From the NCBI GenBank assembly GCA_037045225.1, contig JBAOHZ010000009.1, forward strand, positions 1 through 64,000: a stretch of DNA of 64,000 nucleotides, written 5' to 3'. Shown piece after piece: positions 26,233 through 35,652 of the stretch. The position numbers and the translations under genes are program-made. The notes below the pieces were generated by a model. It had not been told where the DNA came from. It saw only the letters and a program-made list of their open reading frames with translations, and searched no databases. The stretch's first letter is position 1, and the number at the start of each line of letters is the position of its first letter. Source of the stretch: Nitrospira sp. (GTDB taxonomy: Bacteria; Nitrospirota; Nitrospiria; Nitrospirales; Nitrospiraceae).

Positions 26233-27675
26233 ATGACCACCGATGACATCGGCCCCTATTCTAACTACCGCCTGACCGTCCGCCTCGCACTCCTCAACAA
26301 ACCCGGCATCTTCGCGAAGGTCGCCGGCCTACTGGCAGAGGAGGGGGCGAACCTCGGGGCCGTGGACATCGTGTCGGCCAATGCCGAACGCATGATCAGA
26401 GACATCACCTTCGATGTTCAGAACGAGGCGCATGGAGAACGTGTCCTCGAGCGGCTCGAAGCCCTGCCGGAAGTGAATGTGCTCTCGGCATCCGACCGCA
26501 TTTTTCTCCTCCATCTGGGTGGAAAAATCAGAGTCCAGAGCAAAGTCCCGGTCAATACGCGCAACGTCCTCTCGATGATCTACACCCCTGGCGTCGGGCG
26601 CGTCTGCCAGGCCATCGCAAAAGATCCCTCGAAAGCCTATGCCTTCACGATCAAGAGCAATAGCGTGGCCGTCGTCACCGACGGGTCTGCGGTGCTCGGA
26701 CTGGGCAACCTCGGCCCGGCCGCCGCGCTGCCGGTCATGGAAGGCAAAGTCATGCTCTTCAAGGAACTAGCCGGGATCGACGCCTGGCCGATATGCATCG
26801 CTACACAGGACCCCGACGAAATCATCCGCATCGTGCGTGGAATCGCTCCGGGGTTCGGGGGCATCAACCTGGAAGACATCAGCGCGCCACGTTGTTTTGA
26901 GATTGAACGGGCGCTGAAGACGTCCCTCGACATTCCTGTCATGCATGACGATCAACACGGTACGGCTGTCGTCCTGCTCGCTGCCCTGAGCAATGCGTTA
27001 AAGGTCGTCGGAAAACGGATGGAGGACGTCCGGATCGTCGTGAACGGTCTGGGCGCGGCCGGCACCGCCTGTTGCCGCATTCTGCTCGCCGCCGGAGCCT
27101 CACATCTCATCGGCTGCGACAAAGAGGGGATCGTGCTGATGGGTGATGCGGAGGAACTGCGAACCTGTCGTACCGATCTTCAGGCCTGTATCCGACGTGA
27201 TCAGCCGCGGGGAACGTTACACGATGCCCTAAAAGGCGCCGACGTGTTCATCGGGCTCTCCGTGGGGAATGTGCTGAATCGGGACGATCTCGAACGGATG
27301 AATCAGGACCGGATCGTCTTTGCGATGGCCAACCCGGATCCGGAGATCGATGCCAAGGTCGGTGACAAGGCCTCGCGCATCTTTGCGACCGGGCGTTCGG
27401 ACTTTCCCAATCAGATCAACAACGCCCTCTCGTTTCCAGGCATTTTCCGTGGGGCGCTCGACGTGCAAGCCAGCGAAATCAACGAAGCCATGAAGCTGGC
27501 CGCGGCCCAAGCCATCGCCGGTTGTGTGCCTGCAGAGGCCCTGTCGGAAGACTACATCATCCCCAGCGTATTCGATCGCGACGTGGTGCCGCGGGTCGCA
27601 AAGGCAGTGGCCGCCGCCGCACGCGCAACCGGGGTGGCTCGCCGCCGTATCCGGATCGACGACGACCTTCGCTGA
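26233..27675 (+). CDS. NAD(P)-dependent malic enzyme with N-terminal ACT domain
   Basis: Malic enzyme decarboxylates malate to pyruvate, making NAD(P)H. The 480-aa protein begins with an ACT domain (about residues 12-85, LALLNKPGIFAKVAGLLAEEG), a probable small-molecule sensor. The malic domain has YTPGVGRVC, TDGSAVLGLGNLGPAAALP and HDDQHGTA, followed by the NAD-binding domain (VVNGLGAAGTACCRIL). ACT-fused malic enzymes occur in several bacterial groups. The cofactor cannot be assigned surely. It is a single gene with its own upstream region. Confidence 0.9.
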   Translation: MTTDDIGPYSNYRLTVRLALLNKPGIFAKVAGLLAEEGANLGAVDIVSANAERMIRDITFDVQNEAHGERVLERLEALPEVNVLSASDRIFLLHLGGKIRVQSKVPVNTRNVLSMIYTPGVGRVCQAIAKDPSKAYAFTIKSNSVAVVTDGSAVLGLGNLGPAAALPVMEGKVMLFKELAGIDAWPICIATQDPDEIIRIVRGIAPGFGGINLEDISAPRCFEIERALKTSLDIPVMHDDQHGTAVVLLAALSNALKVVGKRMEDVRIVVNGLGAAGTACCRILLAAGASHLIGCDKEGIVLMGDAEELRTCRTDLQACIRRDQPRGTLHDALKGADVFIGLSVGNVLNRDDLERMNQDRIVFAMANPDPEIDAKVGDKASRIFATGRSDFPNQINNALSFPGIFRGALDVQASEINEAMKLAAAQAIAGCVPAEALSEDYIIPSVFDRDVVPRVAKAVAAAARATGVARRRIRIDDDLR

Positions 27676-27833
27676 TCGCTCCTCCTCAGCATTCCCCCTC
27701 ATTGGTTTTCCTGCACCGTTGGCGTGTTGCGCACGATCCGTGTACAGTACGCGGACCCTGCGTGAGGCCACGCTTTGTGGTCGAACAACTATGGCACCGC
27801 AGTTTCATTTGAACAGTGCGCTAGGAGATCGGC

Positions 27834-29093
27834 GTGACCCCAACCACCATTCAATTGATCGGGACGGTACTCTTTGTCGTCGCGATCCTGCACACCTTCT
27901 CAACGGCATTTTTTGAACAACTGGCCAGTATGCGACCCGCGCATGCAGGGCTCTGGCATTTGTTGGGTGAACTCGAGGTGGTCTTCGGCTTCTGGGCCCT
28001 CGTGCTTGTTGTGACCATGTTCTTCACCGATGGCGCCGCCGCTGCCACCCACTACCTGGATTCGCGCAATTTTACGGAACCGATGTTCGTCTTCGCGATC
28101 ATGGTCATCGCGGGAACGCGCCCGATCCTGCAGGCCGCCACGACCGCAGTGCGACTGTTCAGCAAGGCCCTCCCGCTGCCTCACAATTTGGGCACCTATT
28201 TCACCCTCTTGGCCCTGGTTCCCGTGTTGGGCTCATTCATCACCGAACCCGCAGCGATGACGCTGGCTGCCCTGATGCTGCGCGATCGGTTTTTTCGTAA
28301 TGGCCTTTCAAAGCGCTTGCGGTATGCCACGTTGGGTGTGCTGTTCGTGAATGTCTCGATCGGAGGGACACTCACCCCCTTTGCCGCGCCTCCGGTCCTG
28401 ATGGTGGCCGGGACCTGGAACTGGGATTTCCCGTTTATGATGGAGACCTTCGGCTGGAAAGCGGCTATCGTGGTGGTGATCAATGCGCTGATGGCGACCC
28501 TGGTGTTCCGGAAGGAACTCTGCCGAATCTCTGCAACGGTCCGCGAAACGACAGATGACACGGTGCCCCTCACCATGGTGGGACTCCACCTGGTTTTTCT
28601 CGGCTTGGTCGTGCGCTTCGCCCATCATCCGGTAATGTTTATGGGGATCTTCCTATTCTTCCTGGGCATCGCACAAGCCTATGAACGCTATCAGGATCGT
28701 TTGATCCTGCGGGAAGGGTTGCTTGTCGGATTCTTTCTGGCAGGCCTCGTCGTCCTGGGAGGACAGCAGCAGTGGTGGCTGCAGCCCATCTTGCTGAGTA
28801 TGAATAGCGATGCGCTCTTCTTCGGAGCGATGATTCTGACGGCCTTCACCGACAACGCAGCCTTGACCTATCTCGGGTCACTCGTCGAAGGACTCTCGGA
28901 TGGATCTAAGTACGCGTTAGTCGCCGGCGCAGTCACGGGCGGCGGGCTGACCATCATTGCCAACGCCCCGAATCCGGCCGGTCGTGCCATTCTTCGCGAC
29001 CACTTCGAAAATGAGACCGTCCATCCGCTCGGACTGTTCCTGGCCGCGCTGCCGCCAACGGTCGTGGCGGCCCTGGCGTTTCGCTTCCTATGA
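27834..29093 (+). CDS. Putative Na+/H+ antiporter family membrane protein
   Basis: The 419-aa protein is very hydrophobic, with about ten to twelve membrane segments, and resembles the Na_H_antiport_3 family. Characteristic stretches are ITEPAAMTLAALMLRDRFF, SIGGTLTPFAAPPVLMV and, in the second half, TAFTDNAALTYLGSLV and ANAPNPAGRAIL. The two halves show the inverted-repeat pattern of ion-transporter superfamily members (Pro/Gly-rich breaks in mid-membrane). The GTG start has TAGGAG upstream. Transport substrate is predicted only by family. Confidence 0.8.
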   Translation: MTPTTIQLIGTVLFVVAILHTFSTAFFEQLASMRPAHAGLWHLLGELEVVFGFWALVLVVTMFFTDGAAAATHYLDSRNFTEPMFVFAIMVIAGTRPILQAATTAVRLFSKALPLPHNLGTYFTLLALVPVLGSFITEPAAMTLAALMLRDRFFRNGLSKRLRYATLGVLFVNVSIGGTLTPFAAPPVLMVAGTWNWDFPFMMETFGWKAAIVVVINALMATLVFRKELCRISATVRETTDDTVPLTMVGLHLVFLGLVVRFAHHPVMFMGIFLFFLGIAQAYERYQDRLILREGLLVGFFLAGLVVLGGQQQWWLQPILLSMNSDALFFGAMILTAFTDNAALTYLGSLVEGLSDGSKYALVAGAVTGGGLTIIANAPNPAGRAILRDHFENETVHPLGLFLAALPPTVVAALAFRFL

Positions 29094-29180
29094 ATCCTGA
29101 CGACAGAGTGATGTGTGAGAGGCCATTCTCCTCGATCGATCTTGTCGCCCTACTGGTTGCGACGTCGCTCTCCCGCCGGC

Positions 29181-29300
29181 ATGGTCACGATGATGTGGGA
29201 GTGGGACGTTGCTCGGCAGCAAGTAATTCAATGCGCACGTGGATTCGTCCTCCTGGCAGGGTATGCGGCCTACGTCGCGATGACACTCGCGCATTCCTAG
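29181..29300 (+). CDS. Possible 39-aa membrane peptide
   Basis: A short frame encodes a peptide with a polar N-terminus (MVTMMWEWDVARQQVIQ) and one hydrophobic segment (FVLLAGYAAYVAMTLA). No convincing ribosome site precedes it. It lies in a 450-bp stretch without other genes between the antiporter and the J-domain protein; the remainder of that stretch shows nothing I can name. Confidence 0.25.
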   Translation: MVTMMWEWDVARQQVIQCARGFVLLAGYAAYVAMTLAHS

Positions 29301-29548
29301 GCGTTCGTTCTCCATGCTGAAATCGCTGCCATCCTTCCCGAGCGCTCCGAGAACGAGACGGTGGCTCGACAAGACTGTGCCTAATTGGGGTGTCGCTCAC
29401 GATCATCGCGGGACTCAGGCTCCGATGCCCGTACACCGCTGATCTCTTCTCCGGACCCGGATACTCGGCTCTTATCGAAGCGCAAACGGTTGTGCTAAGA
29501 TGCTCCCGACCTTGCCGGAATGCTGTGAGGTCATGCCAACGAGGACTC

Positions 29549-30178
29549 GTGGCTTTTTCAACCAATCGCCTGTTTAAATATCAACGAGGCATGCGGCGAC
29601 GCATCGGTATGTTGCGCGCCAAGAACGTCGACAGCATGGAGTTTGCCGTCGACTTCATGATGCAGGAACGAGTCGACAGCTACTTCCGCATCGAGCCGGG
29701 CCTCGAAGAAGTGGAATGCTCGCTGCAGCAGATCGAAGATGAGTTGGACCTGGTCAAAGATGTCTCGGGCGCGATTCGTCTGGAATCCCGATTAGAGTTC
29801 GTCGAAGACCGCTGGGATGAGCTCGATAGTGAAGTGCGTGAGCGCCCGCGCCGCCGACGTCGCAAGATCAACCTGGCAGACTTTCTCAAAGCGGCAGGAG
29901 GGGAGGGGAACCCCAGCGGCGCGACCAATGAAGTCACGAACGCCTACGATGCCTATCAGTTGCTCGGGTTGGAATTCGGCACGCCGCTGGCCGATGTCAC
30001 CACCGCCTTTCGCCAACGCGCCAAGGAGCTTCACCCTGACGCCCGCAACGGCGACCGCAGTTCCGAACCTGAACTCCGGCGCATTCTCGAAGCCTATCAA
30101 TTCCTCAAAGAATACTTAAGCCTCAGCAACACCGAACCGCCGATTTCGCGCGGGGCGGAATATCGTCCCACTGAGTAA
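29549..30178 (+). CDS. Protein with C-terminal DnaJ (J) domain
   Basis: The 209-aa protein carries a J domain at its C-terminal end (about residues 130-190: AYDAYQLLGLEFGTPLADV, FRQRAKELHPDARNG with the HPD motif, then LEAYQFLKEYL). J domains recruit and stimulate Hsp70. The N-terminal part is helical and charged (VECSLQQIEDELDLV) with a basic linker. No Gly/Phe or zinc region is present, so it is a specialised type III J protein. I chose the GTG at 29549 with GAGG upstream; the frame is open further. The rnd gene follows 3 bp after the stop. Confidence 0.8.
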   Translation: MAFSTNRLFKYQRGMRRRIGMLRAKNVDSMEFAVDFMMQERVDSYFRIEPGLEEVECSLQQIEDELDLVKDVSGAIRLESRLEFVEDRWDELDSEVRERPRRRRRKINLADFLKAAGGEGNPSGATNEVTNAYDAYQLLGLEFGTPLADVTTAFRQRAKELHPDARNGDRSSEPELRRILEAYQFLKEYLSLSNTEPPISRGAEYRPTE

Positions 30179-30181
30179 CCT

Positions 30182-31387
30182 ATGGCCACACTGCCCCCCG
30201 ATCAGAGCTTCATTACCTCCGACGATGCCCTCGACGCCCTCTGCGATCAACTCATCCACAGTTCGGTCATCGCCATCGACACCGAGTTCATGGGAGAGGA
30301 ACACTTCATCCCTCGCTTAGAACTTATCCAGGTAGCGGCAGAAGGAGTGGCGGCGGTGATCGATTTCCCTGCCGTGCAGGAGACTGCGCCGATGGCCCGG
30401 TTCTGGGACATCGTCTGTGACGCCCGTATCGAGAAGGTGCTCCATGCGGGACGACAGGACCTGGAACTGTTTGCACATCATGCCGGACGGTTACCGAAAC
30501 CCTTTTTCGATACGCAAATCGCCGCCGCCATGGTCGGGTATGGAGCGCAGACGGCCTATGCCAACCTGGTGCAGCGAGTCCAGGGCGTGAAACTCGACAA
30601 AGCCCATACGTTTACGAATTGGAGTCAGCGTCCGCTGAGCCAAGAGCAACTGGTCTATGCCTTGGACGACGTGACCTTTCTGCTGCCGGTGCACCGGCAT
30701 CTCCGGCAAAAATTGTCCGTCATGGGTCGTTTGGAGTGGGTGGATGAGGAGTTCTCCCGCTTGGAGGTGTCCCTCGGCGCCCAGGCGCGCGACCCGCAGG
30801 AACGGTATCAGCGCATTCGTGGATGGGATAGCCTCAAGCCGCGCGCGGCCGGTGTTCTGCGTGACCTCGCAGCCTGGCGGGAAGGGGAAGCGCGACGTCG
30901 TAATGTCCCGAGAGGACGAGTGATGCGCGACGAGGTGCTGGTGCAGCTGGCCCGTCAAACGCCGCGGACACTGGATCAATTGCGCGGCATGCGGGGCATG
31001 TATTCGTCTGAAGTCGAACGCAACGGGCAAGCCCTTCTCACCACCATGCAGCAGGCGCTGGCGCGACCGGAATCCGAATGGCCCGAGATTCCGCGTGATC
31101 GCAAGCCAGACCCCGAGTCCACCGGGGTGCTGGAGCTGCTGCAAGCCGTGCTGAAGTCCCGTGCCTCCGTGGAAAATATCGCTCCGACATTGATCGCCAC
31201 CACAGGCGACTTGCAGGCTTTGGTCGAACGCGCCTCGCCGGTGGAGGAGATGGACATTCCCGTGTTGCGAGGATGGCGGCGGCAACTGGTCGGAGAAACA
31301 CTCCTCAGTGTCTTATCCGGCGATCTGAAGGTGTGGATCGACCCGCAACTCGGCAAACTCCGCTTCGGCCATCTCGATCACCCGTAA
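30182..31387 (+). CDS. rnd: Ribonuclease D
   Basis: RNase D is a 3'-5' exoribonuclease that trims tRNA and other small RNAs. The 401-aa protein has the DEDD exonuclease domain: DTEFMGEEHF (exo I), LHAGRQDLELFAHHAG (exo II) and YALDDVTFL (exo III, DEDDy type). An HRDC domain follows (about residues 215-290, RGRVMRDEVLVQLARQTPR). A further C-terminal region of about 100 residues resembles a second HRDC-like fold. It lies directly after the J-domain gene, suggesting one transcript. Confidence 0.93.
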   Translation: MATLPPDQSFITSDDALDALCDQLIHSSVIAIDTEFMGEEHFIPRLELIQVAAEGVAAVIDFPAVQETAPMARFWDIVCDARIEKVLHAGRQDLELFAHHAGRLPKPFFDTQIAAAMVGYGAQTAYANLVQRVQGVKLDKAHTFTNWSQRPLSQEQLVYALDDVTFLLPVHRHLRQKLSVMGRLEWVDEEFSRLEVSLGAQARDPQERYQRIRGWDSLKPRAAGVLRDLAAWREGEARRRNVPRGRVMRDEVLVQLARQTPRTLDQLRGMRGMYSSEVERNGQALLTTMQQALARPESEWPEIPRDRKPDPESTGVLELLQAVLKSRASVENIAPTLIATTGDLQALVERASPVEEMDIPVLRGWRRQLVGETLLSVLSGDLKVWIDPQLGKLRFGHLDHP

Positions 31388-31397
31388 TCTCCGCCGT

Positions 31398-31640
31398 TTA
31401 CCGGGTCGCGCCTGGGGAGGCCTGGGCGCGGCTACGAGGCCGGCGCTCCTTCCACAACCCCAACAACAACGTCAGCAGAGCCAGGCCGATTTCGTCGGCC
31501 AACGGGATCACGTCCGGCACAATGATATCCGCCAGGGTCAGCACGGCGAACAACACAAAAAGGGACGGAAAACGAAGGTTGAGCCGCTGTAGAATCCGCC
31601 CGAACAGTGACACGCGATCCATGGAACCGAATGCAGACAT
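31398..31640 (-). CDS. Small membrane protein, unknown function
   Basis: The 80-aa protein has two hydrophobic segments (about residues 25-42 and 50-63) separated by a short loop with VPDVIPLADE, and a basic Arg-rich C-terminus. GGAGG is nine bases before the ATG. It resembles small conserved YkvA/DUF-type membrane proteins, but I cannot name the family. It converges with rnd (10 bp gap). Confidence 0.6.
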   Translation of the reverse strand: MSAFGSMDRVSLFGRILQRLNLRFPSLFVLFAVLTLADIIVPDVIPLADEIGLALLTLLLGLWKERRPRSRAQASPGATR

Positions 31641-31702
31641 CGGCGCGGTCCTCCGTCATGCCCATCCGGCGCCTCCGCAGAAGCGCCAGGCGCCTACGTG
31701 AT

Positions 31703-32053
31703 TTACAGCAGTTTCCTGATCGTGTCCGCCGGGCGCGCCAGCATGGCCTGATCACCCTTTTCGACGAGCGGACGCTGAATCAAGTCCGGGTGCAAAACCA
31801 TTTGATCAAGCAGCTGATCCTCGCTCAGCGTGGGATCGGACAACTTCAACGACTTGTACAGATCTTCTTTCGCACGTAACACCTCGCGCACCGTCAGTCC
31901 GGCTTTCTTCAGCAGGGCCTTGAGCCGGCTCTTCGTGAACGGCTGTTCATAATAATTGATGGCCTTGAACGGTGCCCCGCTTTCTCGCACAATCCGTACG
32001 GCTTCGCGACACGTTGAACAGGTAGGTTTCTGATAGATCGTGATCTCCGCCAT
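31703..32053 (-). CDS. ArsC/Spx-family glutaredoxin-like protein
   Basis: The 116-aa protein belongs to the ArsC superfamily: MAEITIYQKPTCSTCREAV with CSTC near the N-terminus, then FKAINYYEQPFTKSRLKALL and the family C-terminal HPDLIQRPLVEKGDQA. Members reduce arsenate (ArsC) or act as transcription regulators (Spx). The Arg and Pro residues of QRPLV are conserved. No ars genes lie nearby, so arsenate reduction is unproven. The ATG at 32053 has a GGAGGAGG site. Confidence 0.85.
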   Translation of the reverse strand: MAEITIYQKPTCSTCREAVRIVRESGAPFKAINYYEQPFTKSRLKALLKKAGLTVREVLRAKEDLYKSLKLSDPTLSEDQLLDQMVLHPDLIQRPLVEKGDQAMLARPADTIRKLL

Positions 32054-32155
32054 GCTGTTAGCCTTTCCTCCTCCAGTAAGGTTCCCTTGACGCAAATTTT
32101 TGACCTGTGTTACATGGACACACGAGACTTCACCCTAATGCGATACAATTGACCT

Positions 32156-32533
32156 ATGCCCATTTTCGGAACCGACACCAGCGACCAAGCCGGCAAGTTT
32201 GCATGCACGTCGACGACACAACGCACCTTGAAAGATCTGCGAGCCAAACGCAAGGGACAACCGGTGTTTGTCGTCGGCCATCGCTTAGAACGAAAAGGCA
32301 CAGAAGCCACCTTCGAAGTCTTCAACGACCGCCTGGCGATTATTCGATTCGATGACGAGGTCAAGTTGGGGTACGATCCGCTCGAACTCCTGCTTCCGAC
32401 TGAAATCGATGAGCAAGGGGTGGCCTATTTCGAAATCCGTACGTGCCGGCAATGTGAGCAATTTTTCCCGCTCACGGTCGACGAATGCGACACGGACGAA
32501 GAACCGACCGTCTGCCCCGAGTGCGCATCCTAG
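32156..32533 (+). CDS. Conserved hypothetical protein with a zinc-ribbon-like end
   Basis: This 125-aa protein has no family I can name. The middle region alternates beta strands (PVFVVGHRLERKG, RLAIIRFDDEVKL). The C-terminal 35 residues contain two cysteine pairs, RTCRQCEQF and TVCPECAS, 28 residues apart, the pattern of a zinc ribbon. It is separated from the leftward ArsC-like gene by about 100 bp and appears to be transcribed alone. Confidence 0.65.
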   Translation: MPIFGTDTSDQAGKFACTSTTQRTLKDLRAKRKGQPVFVVGHRLERKGTEATFEVFNDRLAIIRFDDEVKLGYDPLELLLPTEIDEQGVAYFEIRTCRQCEQFFPLTVDECDTDEEPTVCPECAS

Positions 32534-32678
32534 CGGACCGCTCCCAGGGTGCGAAAAAAATACGTCCTTTTCGGCCGTCTCTGGCTTCACCGCACGTGCG
32601 GTTCTTGACGAGATTCGCTGCACGATTCACGCGACACGGATGTCGAGAACACCGCCGGCTGATTTTTCCGCCTTCTCA

Positions 32679-33068
32679 CTAGTCCGCCAACGGCGCAATC
32701 TCCACCGCCTTCTTAATCAAGCAATCTCCGGCATACCCCTGCAGCGTCATGGGCAGCATGCTGGCGTCGAGCACCCGTGCTGACGTGACCTTGACCCCAT
32801 CGCTCGTCCTTACGCCTTCGATCTTGAGCGCATGGCAGACCTCCAGCGAGCGCCAGACCGGATTTCCAAGGATCGATTCTCCCGGCAGGAGCTTGACGTC
32901 AGAGAGCGCACCGTCGAGCAACGCCTTCGCCGGCACGCGCGTCTTGTCTTTCGGCACGTCACTGATGACGGCAAACACCGTCTGTTCGTCGGCCGCCCAC
33001 GCCGGGGCCAGGAGGCCCAACACCAACAGCGGTACAACTCTCCCTGCCCATAAGCGAAACAGGCTCAT
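32679..33068 (-). CDS. Periplasmic protein of unknown function
   Basis: The 129-aa precursor has a signal peptide (to about residue 25, PAWA) and a soluble mature part of about 100 residues. Two cysteines are present (EVCHAL and GDCLIK). The gene starts 3 bp after the stop of the next upstream gene, so the two probably form one leftward transcript. No family recognised. Confidence 0.65.
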   Translation of the reverse strand: MSLFRLWAGRVVPLLVLGLLAPAWAADEQTVFAVISDVPKDKTRVPAKALLDGALSDVKLLPGESILGNPVWRSLEVCHALKIEGVRTSDGVKVTSARVLDASMLPMTLQGYAGDCLIKKAVEIAPLAD

Positions 33069-33071
33069 GCC

Positions 33072-33308
33072 TCACCTCGTGGTTGCGTTGGGCGACGGAT
33101 TCACAGACAAATGGCGATCAGCGGATGGAGTGATTCCGGGTGGCGCGGGTGGAGTTTCTGGGCCAGGCCCGCCATGACTCAGTGCGCTGCGCCCGATGCG
33201 AGCATCCCCCGTAGGGCCTGTGGAATGCTCGCCACGCCCGACCATGAACAGGGCCACACCCAGAACCAGGAGCCCGACCAGCACCAGCATCCGCGTCAAA
33301 CCCGTCAC
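33072..33308 (-). CDS. Small single-span membrane protein
   Basis: The 78-aa protein has one N-terminal membrane segment (about residues 7-23, MLVLVGLLVLGVALFMV) and a Pro/Gly/Ser-rich tail likely exposed to the periplasm. The GTG start follows GGAGG by six bases. It lies just upstream of the periplasmic protein gene at 32679-33068. Function unknown. Confidence 0.6.
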   Translation of the reverse strand: MTGLTRMLVLVGLLVLGVALFMVGRGEHSTGPTGDARIGRSALSHGGPGPETPPAPPGITPSADRHLSVNPSPNATTR

Positions 33309-33535
33309 TTCTTGCCTCCGAATCCGACCATGACCTCACCCTTGGGCCAGTATGCCAAGCGTGTCGCACCAATTCAAGGTGACGGCTGAGTCGATACCGC
33401 GGATCATGGTAAGCTGAACCACGCACAGGCGCAGGGGACGGTGCCGGAACCGGGCGCGCGAAAGCACGTCCGCTGCCGCCAAGTGCACATGTAATGGGCC
33501 ATCATTCCTTCTGTTGAGGAGAGGAGACAGCGTCT

Positions 33536-34669
33536 ATGCCGCACGACTTCATGCCGGGATTGGCCGGGGTGCCTGCCGCAAAATCAGCGATCAGCGATGT
33601 GGATGGAACACGAGGAGTACTTGAATATCGTGGCATCCGCGTGGAGGAGCTGTGTCAGCAGTCGTCGTTTCTTGAAACCAGCTATCTGCTGCTGTTCGGG
33701 CGATTGCCGAACGCATCCGAGCTCACCCAGTGGGTGGACGACGTGACCCACCACCGGCGAATTAAATTTCGCATCGTGGACCTGCTGAAGGTCATGCCAG
33801 AACATGGACATCCCATGGATGCATTACAAGCAGCCGTCGCAGCACTCGGCATGTTCTACCCGGGCCGCAATGTGAAAGACGTGGCCAACAACTACTGGTC
33901 GGCGGTGCGCCTGATCGCCAAACTCCCCACCATCGTGGCGGCCTGGGCGCGCTTAAGACGTGGGGACGAGTACATCCCACCGCGGGATGATCTGCCGTTT
34001 TCCGAGAACTTTCTCTATATGCTGACCGAAACTGTTCCGCATCCGTTGTGGAGTGAAGTCTTCGATGACTGTCTGATTCTGCACGCCGAGCACACCATGA
34101 ACGCCTCGACCTTTGCCGGCATGGTGACGGCCTCAACCCTAGCCGACCCCTATACGGTGGTGGCCTCCTCAATCGGCGCGTTGAAGGGTCCGCTGCACGG
34201 TGGTGCCAACGAAGCCGTCGTCATGATGCTGAGGGAAATCGGCACCCCGTCTCACGTCGATGCGGCGGTGGAAAGCCGACTGCAGGGGAAAAACAAACTC
34301 ATGGGGTTCGGGCATCGAGTCTACAAGGTCAAGGACCCGCGTGCGACCGTGCTGCAGGAGCTCTGCATGCGGCTGTTTAATGTCTGTGGAACGTCTCCGC
34401 TCTATGAAGTGGCGGTGGCGGTGGAGCAACTCGCGGGCGAACGATTGAAGGACAAGGGGATTTACCCGAACGTCGACTTTTACTCAGGCATCATCTACGA
34501 CAAGATGGGCATCGAGACGGATTTGTTCACGCCGCTGTTCGCGATGGCGAGGGTGAGCGGGTGGCTGGCGCACTGGTTGGAGCAATTGCGGGAGAACAAA
34601 CTGTATCGGCCGGACCAAATCTACTCCGGGGAGCATGACCGGCACTACGTGCCGATGGAGCGGCGGTAG
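33536..34669 (+). CDS. gltA: Citrate synthase
   Basis: Citrate synthase condenses oxaloacetate with acetyl-CoA, the entry to the TCA cycle. The 377-aa protein is of the short bacterial type shared with 2-methylcitrate synthase. Catalytic residues are recognisable: His in HAEHTMNAST, His in GPLHGGANEAV, the FGHRVYK loop and Asp in NVDFYSG. Methylcitrate synthase activity cannot be excluded by sequence alone, but no prpB/prpD genes lie nearby. GGAG lies upstream of the ATG. Confidence 0.88.
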   Translation: MPHDFMPGLAGVPAAKSAISDVDGTRGVLEYRGIRVEELCQQSSFLETSYLLLFGRLPNASELTQWVDDVTHHRRIKFRIVDLLKVMPEHGHPMDALQAAVAALGMFYPGRNVKDVANNYWSAVRLIAKLPTIVAAWARLRRGDEYIPPRDDLPFSENFLYMLTETVPHPLWSEVFDDCLILHAEHTMNASTFAGMVTASTLADPYTVVASSIGALKGPLHGGANEAVVMMLREIGTPSHVDAAVESRLQGKNKLMGFGHRVYKVKDPRATVLQELCMRLFNVCGTSPLYEVAVAVEQLAGERLKDKGIYPNVDFYSGIIYDKMGIETDLFTPLFAMARVSGWLAHWLEQLRENKLYRPDQIYSGEHDRHYVPMERR

Positions 34670-34681
34670 CCGGACAACCGG

Positions 34682-34777
34682 CTACTCGGTGCGACCGATG
34701 AACCACCACAACACAATCGATGTCACGAACATGATGCCGCCGAGCAGTGCATAAGACATGAATTCCAGCATGGTCAT
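34682..34777 (-). CDS. 31-aa membrane peptide
   Basis: The peptide MTMLEFMSYALLGGIMFVT continues with hydrophobic SIVLWWFIGRTE, giving a single membrane span. GGGAG lies upstream, better spaced to the second ATG at 34771 (29 aa). The frame lies convergent with gltA with a 12-bp gap. Size and shape resemble small accessory subunits of respiratory complexes, but no such genes are near. Function unknown. Confidence 0.5.
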   Translation of the reverse strand: MTMLEFMSYALLGGIMFVTSIVLWWFIGRTE

Positions 34778-34963
34778 CGTCTCCCTGTGTGAAGGGGGCT
34801 ACTAAATAATGCCAGGGGTCTCAATGTCAAGGCCTCATCGACGACGGGAACTCTTTCCCCCTCGGCCTTGACTTCACCGGCAGGAAGATTACCTCTTCAC
34901 TAGTAAGTAGGATGTCTCAAGTGAACACCGTTAACAACATCATCCACACAGGGAGGTTTTTCC

Positions 34964-35419
34964 ATGACGATTGTACGATGGGATCCATTCAGGGAGTTGG
35001 AAGACATGTCGGAGCGGTTGAATCGCATGGTTGCGCGGCCGGCAAGCAGCACGGCTGCCGGACAAGGAAAAGAAGTCATGACCGTGGCCGACTGGATTCC
35101 GACCGTGGACATCAGCGAGAGCGAAGCCGAATATGTCATTAAGGCCGAGCTTCCGGACGTGAAAAAAGACGCGGTGAAGGTCACAGTGGAAGACGGCGTC
35201 CTCGCCATTCAAGGCGAGCGGAAGCAAGAAACGGAAGACAAGGGGACGAAGTACCATCGGATCGAACGGTCCTACGGTCGGTTCGCCCGAAGCTTCACGC
35301 TTCCTGATTCGGTCGACGAGAGCAAAGTGAAGGCAGAATATGTGGACGGCGTCCTGCGCCTGCATCTCCCGAAATCGGAGAAGGCGAAACCGAAACAGAT
35401 CGACGTCAAGATCGCGTAA
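34964..35419 (+). CDS. Hsp20/alpha-crystallin-family small heat-shock protein
   Basis: Small heat-shock proteins hold unfolding proteins in a refoldable state. The 151-aa protein has an N-terminal segment (IVRWDPFRELEDMSERLNR), the alpha-crystallin domain (about residues 43-135, VDISESEAEYVIKAELPDV and DGVLAIQGERK) and the family tail ending PKQIDVKIA. GGAGG lies upstream of the ATG. No CIRCE-like repeat or clear sigma-32 box was seen in the 180 bp upstream. An intrinsic terminator follows. Confidence 0.93.
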   Translation: MTIVRWDPFRELEDMSERLNRMVARPASSTAAGQGKEVMTVADWIPTVDISESEAEYVIKAELPDVKKDAVKVTVEDGVLAIQGERKQETEDKGTKYHRIERSYGRFARSFTLPDSVDESKVKAEYVDGVLRLHLPKSEKAKPKQIDVKIA

Positions 35420-35442
35420 CAGGACTCTGTGCCATGAAAAGG

Positions 35443-35472
35443 AAGGCCCGCGCGCTGCGGGCCTTTTCTTTT
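35443..35472 (+). terminator. Intrinsic terminator of the Hsp20 gene
   Basis: AAGGCCCGC (35443-35451) pairs with GCGGGCCTT (35457-35465) around five bases and is followed by TTCTTTTT. It lies 24 bp after the Hsp20 stop codon. Confidence 0.88.
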
Positions 35473-35652
35473 TCCGCAACCCAGCCCGCCCTCGCATCAC
35501 CATCCCGCTGTTGAATCCGGATTAGGTTGTTCACGGACGGGGCAGTACAATTTCCACGCCCGGGTACCGATATGCTTGTGCTTCCGCACGGGGACCGTTT
35601 AAGATGCCCCGCTCCAGCATGTCAACCGCCAGCTATTCGAGGAGACCCGACG

